DNA of 6,064 bases from Anaerolineae bacterium (lineage in GTDB: Bacteria; Chloroflexota; Anaerolineae; DUEN01): NCBI GenBank assembly GCA_021159845.1, contig JAGHDS010000434.1, positions 1 to 6,064 of the forward strand, written 5' to 3'. Position 1 is the stretch's first letter. Every line of letters begins with the position of its first letter. Below, in pieces: positions 4,500 through 6,064 of this stretch. Below the pieces are notes generated by a model, which worked only from the letters and a program-made list of their open reading frames with translations, was not told where the DNA came from and searched no databases. The position numbers and the translations under genes are program-made.

Positions 4500-6064
4500 T
4501 CCAGATACCCCAGGTCGGCCAAGCGCTTTTCGATAAGCGCGGCCTCTTCATCGGTGTAGTCGTACGCCGACTCCTGTCCTGACGGCTCCGATGATCTGAT
4601 CGAGACATCCTCGGCGCCGAACAGCGGTCGGCCATCCATTTCCTCGGTCAACGGCAATCCTAAGTGAGCCAAGATCGTGGGCAGCATGTCGGGCAACGCG
4701 GCACCCGTGATCTCCCCGGTTGAGATGTCCGGGCCCGTGATGGCCAGTATCCCCTCGCGTCGGTGGATGCCACGTCCCATCTTTTCCACATCGTCCACCA
4801 GGCCGCGGGTAGCGCGCCCGGGCGTCACCTTGTACCCCTCATGCAACGTGAGCACGATATCGGGAGCCCTCTCCACGAACGGGCCATCGTGGACCTCCTC
4901 ACGGCGCTGTGCCGTCCGCACGATGGGTTGGCCCGTGAGTGGATCGCGTAACGCCAGCGCCGCCTCGATGATCTCATCACGCAACCTCTCATACGTCGCT
5001 CCGGGTTCCACTTGCCCGAAGGGCTCCCGGCCGCGCACGTTGATCCATATCCCCTCCTCGGTGGGCAACCCACTGTAGGCGACTGTCCGGCCCCAGTCCG
5101 TAAGGCGCAGGGGGGAGAAAACCGCCCGGCCGCGACGCACCCATCGCTGAGGTAATCGCCGCCGCACGGGCGCCAGCGCCCGTCGCAGCACGGAGCGAGC
5201 CGTATTGGCTCTGGCCTCCCAGCGTAGGTACCCGGCCTGGGCCAGCCAGTCATTGAGGTGCACCACCGCCCGCAGCGGGCCGAAGCCATGATCGGACAGC
5301 AGGATCACCAGCGTGTCCTCATCCACCCGGGAGAGCAGGTCTCCCAAGGCCGCGTCCAGCCGCTTGAAGATCTGGTAAACGGCATATCGGATATCATCCC
5401 AGTCAGGACGTACCTCGGTAGGCTGACTGGCCACGAATTGGTAGAGGGGATGCTGTAGCCGATCGGGCGTCTCATACACGACCATGAACACGTCGAAGGG
5501 GCCATGCGACCACAGGAAATCCAGCGCGGCTTGGCGATCGGACAGCGCCAGGTTGACCTCGGCCAGGAACTGCTCGATCCCTTCCGGCGAGCGGGTGTCC
5601 CATTCAGTGTGTTGGAGATCGACGTCAATGCGATAGCTGGGGCGTTTGGCAAGCAACGCCTCCCGCAGACCGGCGGGATGTGTGAACTGTGAGGCGGTGC
5701 TGGGAGTCAACAGCCCGGAAATGAGCTCACCATGAATCCGCGGCGGTGGGAAGGTCAACGGTACGTTGAGAACGCCCAGCCGTAGCCCTGCCCGGCTCAG
5801 CAGGTCCCAGATCGTGGGCCCCTGCAGCTCGCTGGCGTTGACCCACGGCCGCTCCAGCGATGCGTTCAACGGTCGCTGCCAGCTCAGCAACCCATGGCGC
5901 GCTGGCGATTTCCCCGTCATGAAGCTGCTCCAGGCGGGGCCGGTCACGGCCGGCTGGGTGGAGAGCAGATCACCCACGGCGCTGCATTCCACCAGCGCGG
6001 TCAGATTAGGCATGTATCCCGCCCTCATCAGCGGACGCAGGATGCGCCAGTCCGCGCCATCCCA
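4496..6064 (-). CDS. Single-module AlkP-superfamily phosphodiesterase/nucleotide pyrophosphatase-like protein (N-terminus cut by window edge)
   Basis: The frame is open from the window edge at 6064, where the first in-window codons read WDGADWRILRPL. This is the family's opening motif (G-x-DGA-x-W), so the ATG at 6028 is internal and only about ten residues plus the start lie outside. There are 522 codons in the window, normal for one module. Counting from the edge codon, visible catalytic features are D2 in WDGADW, presumed Thr nucleophile T41 in VTGPAW, TGKSPARHG (50-58), D201 and H205 in DRLQH, D258-H259 in SDHGFG, and H434 in GIHRREG, matching a two-metal AlkP site. An Arg-rich segment (about 282-317) sits between SDHG and AYSG, where family members carry a cap insertion. 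The tail ends in RLADLGYLE, like the next gene. No membrane segment is seen. The next gene overlaps it by 4 nt, so it is the upstream partner in the same operon. Substrate is unknown. Confidence 0.93.
   Translation of the reverse strand, partial: WDGADWRILRPLMRAGYMPNLTALVECSAVGDLLSTQPAVTGPAWSSFMTGKSPARHGLLSWQRPLNASLERPWVNASELQGPTIWDLLSRAGLRLGVLNVPLTFPPPRIHGELISGLLTPSTASQFTHPAGLREALLAKRPSYRIDVDLQHTEWDTRSPEGIEQFLAEVNLALSDRQAALDFLWSHGPFDVFMVVYETPDRLQHPLYQFVASQPTEVRPDWDDIRYAVYQIFKRLDAALGDLLSRVDEDTLVILLSDHGFGPLRAVVHLNDWLAQAGYLRWEARANTARSVLRRALAPVRRRLPQRWVRRGRAVFSPLRLTDWGRTVAYSGLPTEEGIWINVRGREPFGQVEPGATYERLRDEIIEAALALRDPLTGQPIVRTAQRREEVHDGPFVERAPDIVLTLHEGYKVTPGRATRGLVDDVEKMGRGIHRREGILAITGPDISTGEITGAALPDMLPTILAHLGLPLTEEMDGRPLFGAEDVSIRSSEPSGQESAYDYTDEEAALIEKRLADLGYLE

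Noticed and set aside
5166..5183. Inverted repeat ACGGGCGC-CA-GCGCCCGT
   Set aside because: It has only 8-bp arms of nearly pure G and C within a coding region, which is not surprising at this base composition. No T-run follows.
1260..6064. Sulfatase or phosphoglycerate mutase identity for the AlkP proteins
   Set aside because: The sulfatase CxPSR signature is missing. The TG-x-x-P-x-x-HG block and the D-x-x-QH and SDHG motifs fit the phosphodiesterase/nucleotide pyrophosphatase branch instead.
1..6064. CRISPR arrays, tRNA or rRNA genes, insertion sequences
   Set aside because: No spaced repeat array, RNA gene core motif, transposase or terminal inverted repeat was seen on either strand.

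Overview
The window is a high-GC bacterial segment in which every supported gene lies on the minus strand, so transcription runs from high to low coordinates. It looks like part of a surface-glycan or glycolipid locus. The style of the proteins (alkaline-phosphatase-fold phosphodiesterases ending in an LGYL-type tail, next to a GT2 rhamnosyltransferase-like enzyme, in a high-GC background with a TTG start) is compatible with Chloroflexota or a similar environmental lineage. That assignment is an impression, as no marker gene is present.

Layout in transcription order. (1) 6064-4496: a type I phosphodiesterase/nucleotide pyrophosphatase-like protein of the alkaline phosphatase (AlkP) superfamily, missing only its first residues at the right window edge. 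(2) 4499-1260: a 1079-residue protein with two complete AlkP modules joined head to tail. (3) 1263-277: a 328-residue GT2 glycosyltransferase with a hydrophobic C-terminal segment. (4) After a 95-bp gap, 181-1: the first 60 codons of another gene that runs off the left edge, possibly an acyltransferase.

Genes 1-2 and 2-3 overlap by 4 nt each (ATGA and TTGA), which indicates one operon with translational coupling. Three AlkP catalytic modules therefore sit directly upstream of one glycosyltransferase. All three keep the expected metal-ligand pattern, but the presumed nucleophile is Thr in two modules and Ser in the third. No signal peptides are visible, so the phosphodiesterase modules probably act in the cytoplasm, perhaps on nucleotide-sugar, sugar-phosphate or lipid-linked intermediates used by the glycosyltransferase. 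The substrate cannot be read from the sequence.

Other structure includes a perfect 14-bp inverted repeat inside the second AlkP module, an 11-bp direct repeat that forms the last codons of the glycosyltransferase, and a small 11-bp palindrome in the only real intergenic gap. I see no tRNA, rRNA, CRISPR array, insertion sequence or clear terminator.
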